This document shows, piece after piece, positions 22,648 to 32,920 of a DNA stretch of 64,000 nucleotides. The position numbers and the translations under genes are program-made. Position 1 is the stretch's first letter. Every line of letters begins with the position of its first letter. Source of the stretch: Conus ventricosus (lineage: Eukaryota; Mollusca; Gastropoda; Neogastropoda; Conidae); NCBI GenBank assembly GCA_018398815.1, contig CM031628.1, positions 5,979,635-6,043,634 of the forward strand, in the 5' to 3' direction. Under the pieces are notes generated by a model that saw only the letters and a program-made list of their open reading frames with translations, made no database searches and was not told where the DNA came from.

Positions 22648-23817
22648 TCCTAGGCCAGTTTAATCCAAGAACAAGTGCTGTCTTTTCATATTCATGGTCA
22701 TTATTTTTTTTTACTTCTTCAACGGCCTTCGGGCTTTGGGCCACAGGGATTGGATGACTTATTCTTGGGTGTTTGTTTACTGCTTGCAATATTACTGGCT
22801 CAGAATTTATTTCGTTTTTCCCAACTTTCTGTTCACTGCCTGCCACAAGGATTTCATTGTTGTAGTTTATTATTGTTCCTATCTGGAGTCTGAGGTCAGA
22901 AGGCAGCATGTATAAACCAGTGCCAACAGCAAAGTCTACTTTCGATCTTGCAAATTGTAAAACATTTTGGTACCTTTTAATACTTGAAGGTAAATCAACT
23001 GTAGAATTAATGGCGTCCTCTAAATTTGCTAAGTATTGTTTTTGTGCATCAAAACCAGTAGAAGGATCAGTTATGCTCGATCTCGTTTGTGCTTGCGAGC
23101 CTAGCAAACACCAAACGTAAGTACGAACAGAGTCGTTTATTCGTTCTATTCCCGCTTTAGTTAGGCCCTTAGAAGTGTCTAAGATAAATGTTGTCCATGC
23201 TGTTTTATGCTCTTGCTCTATGGACCCTAGGTGAACAGCTGTGCCTGAAGAGAAAGATGTGTAAGGAGGATTCCAGTCATAGTTATACTTTCTGTGCACG
23301 CCCCAAAAATAAGGAGTGCCTAAGCCATGATTAAGATCCAACTTTTGTCTAAAGTCTGTCTTGGCCTTAATATTGAATTCGTTACAGATTCTTTCAAAAG
23401 CCTTCATGTCTATTCTGTTGCTGAATGGATTAAACGGTTTGTCATTTGGTAATGGTGCTTGCAGTTCAGTCAAAATACGTCTGAAGGTGTAATAAAAATG
23501 AAATCTGTATACTGACCTAACCAAAGGATCAGGATGATTTAAGTGATCAGCATACGACACTCCACACCCAGTTGATGCACAAAACACAGCAAAGTTTAAC
23601 TGGTTCTGATAAAACTGCATCGGATGACTAAACCACACTTTCGGATGTAGTCTTTTTAATAGGGGGTTAAGATATTTACCCAATGGAGTACTAACCTTTA
23701 CTTGAAAGGCTCAGACTGAGTCACAGAAATGTCGAGGGCGTCAGTTGTTATATTTTTAAGATTGTAGTGCGGCCCAACAGAATATTTTGCATCTTTAGTA
23801 TATTTGAACGCACTCAT
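22618..23817 (-). pseudogene. P1 conserved structural-type protein (about 400 aa), frameshifted
   Basis: The ATG at 23,817 starts MSAFKYTKDAKYSVGPHYN. One shift near 23,698 leads into a 352-residue open stretch with the blocks RLHPKVWFSHPMQFYQNQL, STGCGVSYADHLNHPDPL, RTYVWCLLGSQAQTRSS and DAQKQYLANLEDAI. A second shift near 22,655 probably moves the end to a hydrophobic C-terminus stopping at 22,618 instead of 22,625. This is one of the most conserved Polinton proteins in cnidarian and mollusc copies that I recall; a minor capsid or internal virion protein is a reasonable guess. It overlaps the plus-strand neighbour tail to tail. Confidence 0.7.
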
Positions 23818-23835
23818 TTTTATTTCGTTTAAAAA
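23818..23835. promoter_or_regulatory. 18-bp divergent start spacer
   Basis: Only TTTTATTTCGTTTAAAAA separates two start codons on opposite strands. Such compactness implies overlapping promoters or near-leaderless mRNAs. Confidence 0.5.
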
Positions 23836-24524
23836 ATGTTTGTAACAATAACAACTCAAGACCGTCCTTCGTTTTTAGAACATGCTGTTAAGAACGATTG
23901 CGGAACCAAAACGGTAGCACTCCATGAAATATTCTACAAAGTCGTATGGTTTAATATAACTGAATCCAGGAAGAATAATAAGATTAGAAAATATGGGGGA
24001 AGAAACTTAATTAGCCAGTTAACAATACCTGATGGTTATTACGGGTTTTGCTCACTAAAAGAAGCATTGAGTAACTTTGACATCACTCTCAAACTTAACA
24101 ATGCAAATTTAAAAACAATATTAACATTCAAACCTGAAGAAGCAAATTACTTTTTTGATAAAGAGCTAGCTAAAATGTTAGGCTTTAGAGCTGACACTCA
24201 GGACACTCAAAGATTTATTGTTACACCAGACACAACTACTTATGAGGGAAAATCCGCTCGATCTTGCATTACATTCATTACTCTATGTTCATTTGGATGA
24301 GCTAAGCACTGATGAAAACTTATATGATGGAAGGCCCTCAACTGTTTTAAGAGCTCTTCCGTCAGGAAAGCTGCATATTGCGATTATGAAATTATACAAT
24401 TCCCTAATTTACAGTTTAAAAGATTAGTTTGTGGAGGGTCGGATCATTTAATATAAAAATCGCAGACAAAACAGGGAAAGTCGTGAAATGTGATAACCTG
24501 CACATTGTTTTGGAAATAAAATAA
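23836..24524 (+). pseudogene. P1 candidate minor capsid/penton-type protein, frameshifted
   Basis: The start MFVTITTQDRPSFLEHAV follows directly after TTTAAAAA. Blocks include VALHEIFYKVVWFNIT, IPDGYYGFCSLKEALS and AKMLGFRADTQD, then in a second frame LYVHLDELSTDENLYDG and in a third NIKIADKTGKVV ending LHIVLEIK at 24,524. The beta-rich pattern with a final N-x-x-I-x-D-x-x-G-x-x-V strand suits a jelly-roll. I recall the family from cnidarian Polintons next to the ATPase; the penton assignment is inference. Shifts lie near 24,255 and 24,415. Confidence 0.65.
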
Positions 24525-24543
24525 TAAGTTGTACTAAAAAATA

Positions 24544-25401
24544 ATGTCGCGTGGGCCAGAAGAATCGGGAGTTACATTAGCGCCTGTGAGGTGTATAACT
24601 TTAGAATTAAAAGACCTTGCAGACGTTGCGGACTTTGAACAAAATGGTGAGATAGGCGCTTTGTATGGTTTTGAGTACACTAAAGATGGTGATTATAAAC
24701 GCAAAGAGGTTGGCGACAGCAAAATGTTTCCTAAACTAGAACAGCTGCGCAATCTAGAAGCAAATAATGCAGGTTATTATGACTATAAAATAGTTCGAAA
24801 AACTGACAACAAATGGCACTTGGAACCATATTTAGAATGGGATATAAAATTTGAATTCATAAGCCCATTTACATTTTTTGACCGTCAAAAAAGTTTCAGA
24901 AAAGCATTCAACTCTGGCCCTTTACATGTAAGTCTTATGCCAGACGACAATAGTCGGAAAGAGATTGAAATAAAGCCGTATGGGAATAAACAGTACATCC
25001 TCCACAGAAGAGAGTCAGTTTTAAAAGATGCTTCTACAAAATTACAGTTCATTCCGCAAATGAAATTAGGAGACACGTTTACAATGATATTTGAAATTTC
25101 TGTCTTAAAAGATGTAAAGAGGGATGGGGTTGTGGGCGTTAGTGACGTCCTTCTAAAAGGAATTCTAATTAGCTGGCAAAACTTAGACGTTGAAAAACTT
25201 AAAGTTACTGTCGTCATTCTTTACAATGGTGAGGATATTAAGGTCATAGCAACAAGCAACAAAATCAATATTAGTCTAAATAGAAATAATCTTACAGAAC
25301 TAAATTGGATTAATCTTACACATTTAGACCTTATAGGATTTTATTATACTGAACAAGTTTTAACAGAGAGCATGATAAAAACAATAACTGGATTAGATTA
25401 A
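24544..25401 (+). CDS. P1 intact beta-rich protein (285 aa)
   Basis: The longest undamaged frame of the element, starting MSRGPEESGVTLAPVRCIT and ending ESMIKTITGLD. Secondary structure looks mostly beta, with aromatic-rich EPYLEWDIKFEFISPFTFF at residues 95-113. No Cys/His catalytic set or Walker motif is visible, so it is neither the protease nor an ATPase. It follows the penton-type gene by 19 bp and precedes the ATPase by 16 bp, a probable co-expressed cluster. A capsid accessory or spike role would fit the position; the family is not recognised. Confidence 0.75.
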   Translation: MSRGPEESGVTLAPVRCITLELKDLADVADFEQNGEIGALYGFEYTKDGDYKRKEVGDSKMFPKLEQLRNLEANNAGYYDYKIVRKTDNKWHLEPYLEWDIKFEFISPFTFFDRQKSFRKAFNSGPLHVSLMPDDNSRKEIEIKPYGNKQYILHRRESVLKDASTKLQFIPQMKLGDTFTMIFEISVLKDVKRDGVVGVSDVLLKGILISWQNLDVEKLKVTVVILYNGEDIKVIATSNKINISLNRNNLTELNWINLTHLDLIGFYYTEQVLTESMIKTITGLD

Positions 25402-25417
25402 ATTCTGTTATAAAACT

Positions 25418-26028
25418 ATGGAGCAGTTAAACTTTATGACAAAAACCCCTCACTGTTCATTAATTTGTGGACAAACTGGTTGTGGGAAAACAATATTTAT
25501 CCTCAACCTGTTACAAACAGTTTATCGTTATAATTTTGATCATATTGTGATTTTCTGCCCAACACTTAAATGGAACAAAGCATATCATGATAGAAGGTTT
25601 ATATGGACAGATGATAACATATTTTTAGTTGATCCCAGCAATAAACTGAGTGAATGTTTAGAACACTTTTATAGATTGTTTGAAGGAACACAGACACTAT
25701 TTATTATAGATGACTGTTCAGCAGAAAGAGACATAGTTAAAAAGAGAAACACTTTGTCGAAACTAGCTTTCAGTGGAAGGCATGCTGGGATAAGTGTGTG
25801 GATTTTATGTCAAAAATATAACTCGGTTTTAAAGACTTTAGAGAACAGTTAAAGACTGTATTTTTATTTCACATGAAAGACAGAGACGCATTTGATGAAT
25901 GTATGCGTGAAAATGATGTTATTGAGAATGATCAAGAAAAACATAGGATTAAGCAAAAACTAAAATCTAAAAAGTTTAGTAAATTAGTATTGAAAACGGA
26001 TAACCCTACACAATATGTTTGTTTGTAG
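25418..26028 (+). pseudogene. P1 packaging ATPase (FtsK/HerA, A32-like), one frameshift
   Basis: Walker A GQTGCGKT at residues 18-25, Walker B TLFIIDDCSAE at about 93-103, and a SGRHAGISVWILCQ segment whose final Gln may be the sensor. This is the short A32-type genome-packaging ATPase of Polintons. The first frame ends at 25,850-25,852; the coding sequence continues one frame away through FLFHMKDRDAFDECM to the stop at 26,026-26,028. The last 30 or so codons lie within the right terminal repeat. TTATAAAACT sits just before the ATG. A partner copy of the gene is at 39,590-40,150 in P2. Confidence 0.92.
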
Positions 26029-26160
26029 GGTCGTTATTTTTTGGTTATTGAAGTCTCGCTTAGGAGAGAACTATAATATGTCTCTTCTGGGTTCGCCCGC
26101 CCGAATCCGGCCAAGGCCGGTGAGAGCGGGTGAGCCAGAAGCGACATATTATAGTTCTCT
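25932..26160 (-). repeat. P1 right terminal inverted repeat
   Basis: Inverted partner of 11,399-11,628. It contains the ATPase C-terminal codons, a 36-bp spacer and the terminal hairpin. Differences from the left copy are a few substitutions and two single-base length changes. Confidence 0.93.
26065..26160. other. P1 right terminal hairpin (96 bp palindrome)
   Basis: Same stem and apex as the left hairpin (AGAGAACTATAATATGTC start, CCGGCCAAGGCCGG apex). One stem mismatch (AGAAGCGACA) and one C fewer near the apex distinguish it. Confidence 0.9.
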
Positions 26161-27170
26161 CACACCGCCATAGTGCCAGTGTGTGAGATGTGAGAACAAC
26201 CAGCCACCCGCCATAGTGCCAGTGTGCGAGATGTGAGGAGCACCAGCCACCCGCCATAGTGCCAGTGTGTGAGACGTGAGGAGGAGAAATAAACGAGTCA
26301 AGTTTTGGTGCAGTCTGTGTTGAGTATTGGCACAAGTGTGGTGCCGTGTGTGATAACTTTCATGGGTTGATAGAGTCCAGTGATGGGCAGTGGGTAGCAC
26401 TTCCTGGTTTTTGTCATTGTTCTGACCTTCGTCGTAGCCCTTATCTTCATCATTGTCTTCATCTTGAATGTCATCTTCATCTTCATCGTCGTCTTCATCT
26501 TCGACGTCGTCTTCATCTTTGTCATCTTTAGTCAACCACATTAAAAAAACAACAACAATTGTTGATTCGTGCCTCTTTTGCAAATCTTATTTTATTGGTG
26601 TATTTTAATGATGTCACTGTGTTATGTAACTGCGAGATGTTCAGCAGTAACTAAAGTTGGTGTGCGTGAGGTGACAAAGATCAGTCTAGCCAGTTAAGGG
26701 AGAATAAAGGAGAAAAGGATCTAGTGTCCTTTAGGGCGTCTCCATTGTTTTTCTTCTTTTTCCTCCGTTTGAGAATTCCTCCACAAACGTATGTCATCCA
26801 CTTGAATCCTAGCAGTTGAGGGATTCGAATTCACTTTCAGGGAGCTGGGGCCCGGTCCCTCTAGCATTTGTTCTGCAGGGGGTGGTACTGCCCTGGTGTT
26901 GCAGTGCCATTCACCGTTGCGTCGGCAGTCTAGGTCCCTAACCTTTGCACTCAGTGGCTGGCCTTGCCTCTCTAATGCAAACACCAGACCTGAATGCTTT
27001 CGTTAGTGTAGGCCAATACCCTCAAGGTCTCCGGGTTGTCTTGCCTTTTATTTACCGTGAAGGGGAGTCGATCGCAGTGGTTGTGGGGTTTTTTCCCATT
27101 GGGCTAATAGTACTGACAAGGTAAAGTAGTTAAGGAGTAAGGGTGGTGGAAGTGCGGCTTAGCAACGTGA
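26161..27170 (-). repeat. Repeat family R, copy A, right part
   Basis: It continues the 43-bp array for about 2.8 units to 26,283, then matches the reverse complement of 34,905-35,890. Shared parts include the (GATGAAGACGAC)-type acidic-codon repeat (26,410-26,530), the AGGAAAAGATC... block, the CACTCAGTGGCTGGCCTTGC block, and the GTGGTGGAAGT end beside (CA)n. Confidence 0.9.
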
Positions 27171-27363
27171 CACACACACAGAGATAGACAGACACACACG
27201 CACGCACGCACCACACACAACACACACACACACACACAACCACACAACAACACACACACACACATGCATGCACACACACACGCTTGCACGCACGCACACA
27301 CATTAAAAATTGATTTTCAATTTTTCAATGTTTACATAACATACGAAGAGAGAGACAGAGAGA

Positions 27364-27427
<64 letters not shown>
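27168..27427. repeat. (CA)n tract and a 63-base poly-G run
   Basis: CA-rich sequence at 27,168-27,302, then G from about 27,365 to 27,427. The G run touches the next gap and may be an assembly artefact. Confidence 0.9.
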
Positions 27428-27428
<1 letters not shown>

Positions 27429-27473
27429 GAAAAAAGAAAAGGGAAAAAAGAAAAGAGGAAGAAAAATTTTTGG

Positions 27474-27573
27474 NNNNNNNNNNNNNNNNNNNNNNNNNNN
27501 NNNNNNNNNNNNNNNNNNNNNNNNNNNNNNNNNNNNNNNNNNNNNNNNNNNNNNNNNNNNNNNNNNNNNNNNN
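27474..27573. other. Assembly gap, 100 N
   Basis: Exactly 100 undefined bases. Confidence 0.99.
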
Positions 27574-28371
27574 GGGGTTTTTTTCTTTGGAAAACGACGA
27601 GCTTCAACCCCTCTCCTGGAGTTGGTACTGCTGGGGCTGAACTACCAGTGTGTTCCTCACACCATGGCCATCTTCAACCACCTCACGGGGTGAAAGGTGA
27701 AGGGTGAAGGGCGAAGGGTAAAAGGGTGAAGGGCTGAAACACGAATAAGGTTCGTGTAAGTAACCTGCTTCTCAATTCAACATATGAATTCTTTCTCTCT
27801 TCTTTAAGTTTCCCCTGTAGCTTTCCCCAACTATCTATCGCTCACCTGGTAATGATGGTCAGCAGAGAGGACCACCGTCCTGACAGGTTCGAGTCTCTAG
27901 GCCATCTGCTGGGTTAAAACTGACTCTTTCCTCCCTTCTCCTATGAGTGCATACTCAGTGTTCAAAACACATGACCAGCACCTTACCTTACCAGCCCTTG
28001 TTAAAAATCACTCAGTGGTCACTTTCACCCAATGACCACATTCGTTTCTTGAATGAGTCATACTCACAATTATTTTGGGGACGCCCGCTACACTAGTCAA
28101 GCCACATGAATATTCTTCCTTTAGTTGTGCACGGGGAAATGATCATATTCACTAACTACATGCGATGGAGCGTCACATGCCTTGATGTGAGGCTACGTCA
28201 CTGACACTCAGTAAAAACCATTTTTTATGGCATTCAAACAAGAGTTCTGGATCTAAGCTGGCAAGGCAAATTCGTGCCACTGCACGTAATCAATGATACA
28301 TATTTTTCTGTTTCAAATATACTTTTAAAACTAAAAAACCAACTGTACCGTTCTGTGTTTTCCATTTTGGA
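27574..28371. other. Unique stretch; possible LINE 3' UTR
   Basis: It holds a short (GAAGGGT)-like repeat at 27,690-27,737 and otherwise no frame. The part nearest 28,371 may be the 3' untranslated end of the minus-strand LINE. Confidence 0.4.
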
Positions 28372-28399
28372 ATGCCAGTTCTGTTTATAAGAAGCAATC

Positions 28400-31270
28400 A
28401 TCTATCTTTAAATTCCAAAATAAAATCGTTTTCATATCCAACTCCCTGGCACATCCACACGATTCCAAATCCATTCGTAGTTATAATCTTCTTGATAAAA
28501 AATACCCAATTTTCTTTCCCCGATCAAGTTCATTTAATAGCATTTGATATGCCTGTTTACAGAGTCTTGAGTCAGGTAACCTCAATAACTTAAGCCAATA
28601 TTTTATACATTTAACATACGTCCTGATATAAAAGGGTATCTGCCAGTTTCACCATACATTACTGTATTTGACGTATGCAGTGGAACACTTAAAAAGCGCT
28701 TGACTGCAAATGTGTGTACTTTCTCTAGATCCCTGTTGTCACGAGAACCCCATATTTCAGCGCCATACGTAGAAGTGGTTCGATTTTTGCATCAAAAGCT
28801 TCCAAAAAAATACAAGAGTCAATCGAATTTAGTTTCCTTAAAGCTTTTAGAATTTCTATGACTCCCTTTTTTCCTTTTCTACAATTCTCATCTACTGCGC
28901 GTTTCATACTCAACCTGGTTGTAAACAGCATACCTAAATATTTATATGAGTTAGTTATTTTACCTCTATTGTGCCATAAAACCACTTTCATGGCGTGCAA
29001 GGTGACCACCATTTCTGAATACCATTACATTGTTTTCTCAAGATTAACAGTTAGAGACAGACGATCTGCTCTTCTTTTAATCTATTCAGCTGATTTTGAA
29101 GACCCACCACAGTATTAGATACTAATATCACATCATCTGCGAATACAGTAAAAAAATTTCAACCGCTCCTGGGATCATTTGAATGCCATGCTTTCCTTTC
29201 TTTGTTATTTCAATTGTAATTCATTAATAAGAATGAAAACATCAGAGGACTTAATAAGCATCCTTGCTTCACTCCTTGTGGACATCCAAAAACATCCGAA
29301 TAGATACACTTATCACGCACACATGCTGAAACACAATCGTAAACACCACGAAGTGCCATGTACAACTTGCCATCCACTCACTTTTACGTAAGGAAGCCCA
29401 TAACATGTTACGATTAACGGAAGTCGAAGGCCTTTCTAAAGTCGACGAAAGCCATGTACACTTTTTTGTTTTCAATAAGTGTGTTTGAACTATTGCAAAA
29501 AGCGTAAAAATATGGTCTACAGTACTATAGTGAGATCGGAATCCAGCTTGTTCTTCGATGATTTTTTTTTCCTCCCTTTCTGCCCACTTTGTGAGTCTTC
29601 TGTTTAAAATATGGGTGTAGATTTTACTTACGACACTTGTCAGAGCAACTCCACGGTAGTTATCTGGTTATTTGGATCTCCCTTTTATGAATAGGAACAA
29701 TAATAGATTTGGCCAAGCAGCAGGGAAGTTCCCATCATTAAACAGTCTATTAAATAACATTACAAGGAAGTCAATGACAACGTAATTTGCATGTTTCAGC
29801 ATTTCACTTAAAATTTTATCTGGGCCGCACTTTTCCTGACTTTAGATGCTTTATACTATCAATCACTTCATTTCTACTAATAGCATCATTAAATAAGGGC
29901 TCCTCCAAAACCTCCAGCATCTTCAACAAGCGTGTCATTTTTCATTATTAATGTCAACTGTATCTCTAAAAACTGCTGAAAAATGATCATACCATTGTTG
30001 AGTGCTTATATTATTATAAATAAATGGCCTTCTACTCACTGATCTAATTATTGACCAAAACGACTTGAATCTTTAACCGAATTTTTTTAGTTTTTGTAAT
30101 TTAATTCTTCAAATTCATGTTTCTTTTTTCTCTTCATCTGCCCATATTCCCTTCTTTCATTTACATAACGTTCTTTGTAATACTTTTTATTATCTTCCCT
30201 TTTACACCTTTGGAAACTGTTTAAAAGACCTTTGACTGTTCTTTTCTTTTTTTCACACTCATTGTCAAACCATTCATTGCATTCTTTCCTTCGATTTCCA
30301 ATCATTCTAATCATACAGGTAGCAGCTCCATACATCGCACGTGAAAACATATCAACACAGGCATTTACATCAAAAGACAGCATGTCCAAGGCATTTTGTA
30401 AACATTCCTTAAAGTAATCACTATCAAGTTCATTTTTATAGCATTCCACATTCTCTTCCGACCACACATTCGTTCTTCTCCTTTCTGACGTGGAGTAATT
30501 TCCTTATTGCCGAGTGTTTCTCCATTTCAGTTCGATCGGCAAATGCCAGGAAAAAACCTGTCACCAACACACATAGTGCATTTATCGACCAAACAATCTG
30601 AAATAAGAAATAATCAAATCACACTACATCCTTGGTGTGACACAAAAGTAAATTCTCCTTCCCGATCTCCATTGCAAAAATCCATTTAGAATAATAAGAT
30701 CAAATATAAAGCAAAAGTCCAATAGGGATTTCCCAAAACTATTTATAGTAACATCCTTGGAAACACCGCAGGTCAGCACAGTCTTCCTTGCTACTTCCTC
30801 CCATCTCGGAAACAAAATCATCCATGTCCTCAGCAACTGGTTGTTCACATCCTGTTCTTGCATTTAAATCTCCCCACACTATCATATACACATCCTCCTC
30901 CTGCACAGATTGCAGAATACTTTCTTCTAAGATTAAAATACCATCTTTTAAATCCGTACTAATGTACAGCGGGGCCCCCTTCTGGTACAACATAAGATGC
31001 AACTAGAACTACATCTTATCTGTGTTAAAAACAGTTTTATCCACCTTCAGTGCGACAGTATTTTCACAATCAACACGGATTTCTTTCACAAACTGTTTTA
31101 AACAATTCCTGACCAATACTAGAACACCCCCTGAATTTCTTCCATGTTTAGACAACTTTTGTGCAGGGGCAACAAATTTCAAATACTCTGGAAAAACATT
31201 ATCATAATCATAAGAGTAATCCAAAAAAGTTTCAGTTAAGCAAACAAAATGAAAACAAATTAACATAATT
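28400..31270 (-). pseudogene. LINE A ORF2: APE endonuclease and reverse transcriptase
   Basis: The endonuclease part has CLTETFLD (about 31,230), HGRNSGGVLVLVR (about 31,130) and WGDLNARTG (30,850-30,875). After a charged linker (30,467-30,087) the reverse transcriptase shows CPQGVKQGCLLSPLMF (about 29,250-29,290) and the catalytic FADDVILVS (about 29,135), then SYKYLGMLF. The product would nick target DNA and prime reverse transcription there. More than ten frame breaks make this copy inactive. Order and motifs are those of a full-length ORF2, so the loss is by small indels, not by 5' truncation. Confidence 0.85.
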
Positions 31271-31489
31271 CATAAACATAACATCAGCTAATTTATTGTA
31301 CAGATTTTCAACGTGTAATTAAGAAATGTCCATTCTTTTGGATGGTCAAACCTGTCCTATTTATTTCTGTCTCTTAAGTTTCTGTCAGTGCCACTGCACG
31401 TTTGCCCAGTGAGCACGAAGCTCTGTCTGTCTGCCAGCCGACCCTCTCCGTGCACCACGTGTCCCGCCTGAGGGATGACCCTCTACGTC

Positions 31490-32920
31490 ACGGCGAGAGG
31501 AACTCCTATCACTGCGGCCTGCGCCACCCTGTCTCGCCGTAGACTTCCCCGTAACACGCGAAGGATTCCGTTACCCGTGACGTCATCTGCCGCACTCCCC
31601 TGTTCTGCCCTTGCATCTCGCTGGGACCCATCAGCACCGCCGCTGACAGACAGGGCCGTTGAACATCCCGTGAATTGAAGTCACGGGACCCCCACCTCCA
31701 CCACCGCCGCCGTTGCCCCGGTATTGCTGGTCCCGTGAAGTGGGCGTGACAAAACCCCCACCTCCACCGGTCGCCACATCCCCCAGCTGTTGGCCGCCTT
31801 CGGTAGTTGGAGTGGGGGGGAACACCGCACGTGGAAAAACGAGGCCCTGTCCAGGGACCTTGGCCGCCCCACCTGGCTAGGTGACAGCACACGCCGTGTA
31901 GTTTCCGTGTTGGCTGTCAACACACGTGTGTTGTTTTGATGTTCTCTGGCAGATCCCGTCGCTGCGACTTGTGCATATGTGCGGGGATCGGGAGAGAGGG
32001 GGTCGATCACCATCCTCCCTCCTTTAAAGTACGCCCTCTTCCCGTTCCTTCGTGCTTCTGCCACCATGTGTGCCTGGGCTCGTGTCAGGTCACCGGCCAA
32101 TCTAATGTTGTTTTCTTTCAGGTTTTCCCGCAGCTGCTTATCCGTGAGAAGAGTCATCTTATCCCTCCATCGAGTGAAGCGCACAATCATCGGCCTAGGT
32201 TGACCTTCTCTTGCCCAACCCACCCGATGGGCTCTCACGATGTCGTCCGGGGACCAGATTTTCTGACCATCAACACTGTTGAGTGCCTCAACCACTGCCA
32301 TTACACACGTATCGTAATCTTCACGATCACTTGATTTAGGGATACCAAATAATCGAAGATTGTCTCTTCTTGAATGTTGTTCCAGGATGTCTATTTCTGA
32401 TTTCATTAAATGATTTCATCCTGAAGTTCACTCACTGTTGCTGTCAGTTTACTTGTCTCTTCTTTTCTGTCCATCATCTCTTCATGTAGACTAGACATGT
32501 CAGATGACAAAAGAGTCATATTTTCTACGATTTCTCTCTGTTCTTTTTCTACTCTGTCACATCTCTGATTTATTTCATTACATTTGTCCTTCACTTGACC
32601 AAGTTCAGATCTGATGTCTCGAAGATCACCTCTGATCACACTTGTCTGTTCATGCAATTGTTGTTGTAATGACTCCGTAATTTTCTCAACAATGTCGTCA
32701 GTGCAAGTTGGATCTGCACAACTACCGTCGATTTTTCCTCTTCCGTCGATTGGTCGGTGTGAATAGGTCCAGGATTCTCTTCTACATCCTCGCTGAGTCG
32801 TAAACGCCATAGGGAATACACAGAGTGGATCACACATGACACAGCTACACACACTGTCACGTGCAAAATGCACGGACTCAACCTGTCACTATCCCACATT
32901 TCGGAAACTCTCCCCCCCAC
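31490..32920 (-). pseudogene. LINE A ORF1: 2A peptide, coiled coil, RRM-like domain
   Basis: From the 5' side: a hydrophobic stretch (ILHVTVCVAVSCVIHSVYSL) directly followed by LRLSEDVEENPGP, matching the D-x-E-x-N-P-G-P 2A consensus. A frame change follows, then a coiled coil (residues like RGDLRDIRSELGQVKDKC, 32,640-32,410). After another shift at 32,406 comes an L1-ORF1-like RNA-binding part with NLRLFGIPKS, IVRAHRVG and RPMIVRFTRWRDKM, then a Gly-rich tail (31,825-31,631). ORF1 proteins bind the LINE RNA. The 2A would release the leader peptide during translation. Confidence 0.8.
32765..32788 (-). other. 2A ribosome-skipping motif DVEENPGP
   Basis: Eight codons encode the complete core consensus, preceded by basic/hydrophobic residues as in active 2As. 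Similar motifs are known at the start of ORF1 in LINEs of sea urchins, lancelets and molluscs. Activity is inferred from the consensus. Confidence 0.8.

Larger units (their letters stand above)
11399..26160. mobile_element. Polinton/Maverick P1, nearly complete (14,762 bp)
   Basis: The element starts AGAGAACTATAA and ends with the complement, fitting the 5'-AG...CT-3' termini usual for Polintons. Terminal inverted repeats of about 229 bp differ at only a handful of positions. Inside are protein-primed DNA polymerase B, retroviral-type integrase, double-jelly-roll capsid protein, packaging ATPase and about nine further genes. It sits in a 43-bp array, so the target can be inferred. The 6-bp flanks CCACCC (left) and CACACC (right) are only an imperfect duplication. 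A maturation protease, common in the superfamily, is not seen. Several genes carry single-base frameshifts. Confidence 0.95.

Noticed and set aside
11399..26160. P1 as an exogenous virus sequence or contaminant
   Set aside because: It is embedded in the host 43-bp array on both sides and carries a retroviral-type integrase, so an integrated Polinton is the better reading.
26140..26583. Acidic (Asp/Glu-rich) protein of 144 residues on the minus strand
   Set aside because: It joins the R acidic-codon repeat to the 43-bp array and the P1 hairpin; the same repeat in copy B is frame-incompatible, so no shared protein is supported.
27365..27427. 63-base poly-G as a possible G-quadruplex element
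   Set aside because: It adjoins an N gap and low-complexity sequence; an assembly or sequencing artefact is more likely.
27690..27737. Telomere-like (GAAGGGT)n
   Set aside because: Only a few irregular units that do not match the TTAGGG metazoan repeat; an internal short tandem repeat is enough explanation.
27830..27905. Possible tRNA-derived SINE head (GGTTCGAGTCTC, like a B box, at 27,886)
   Set aside because: The A-box candidate has at least three mismatches, no cloverleaf closes, and no second copy is seen in the window.
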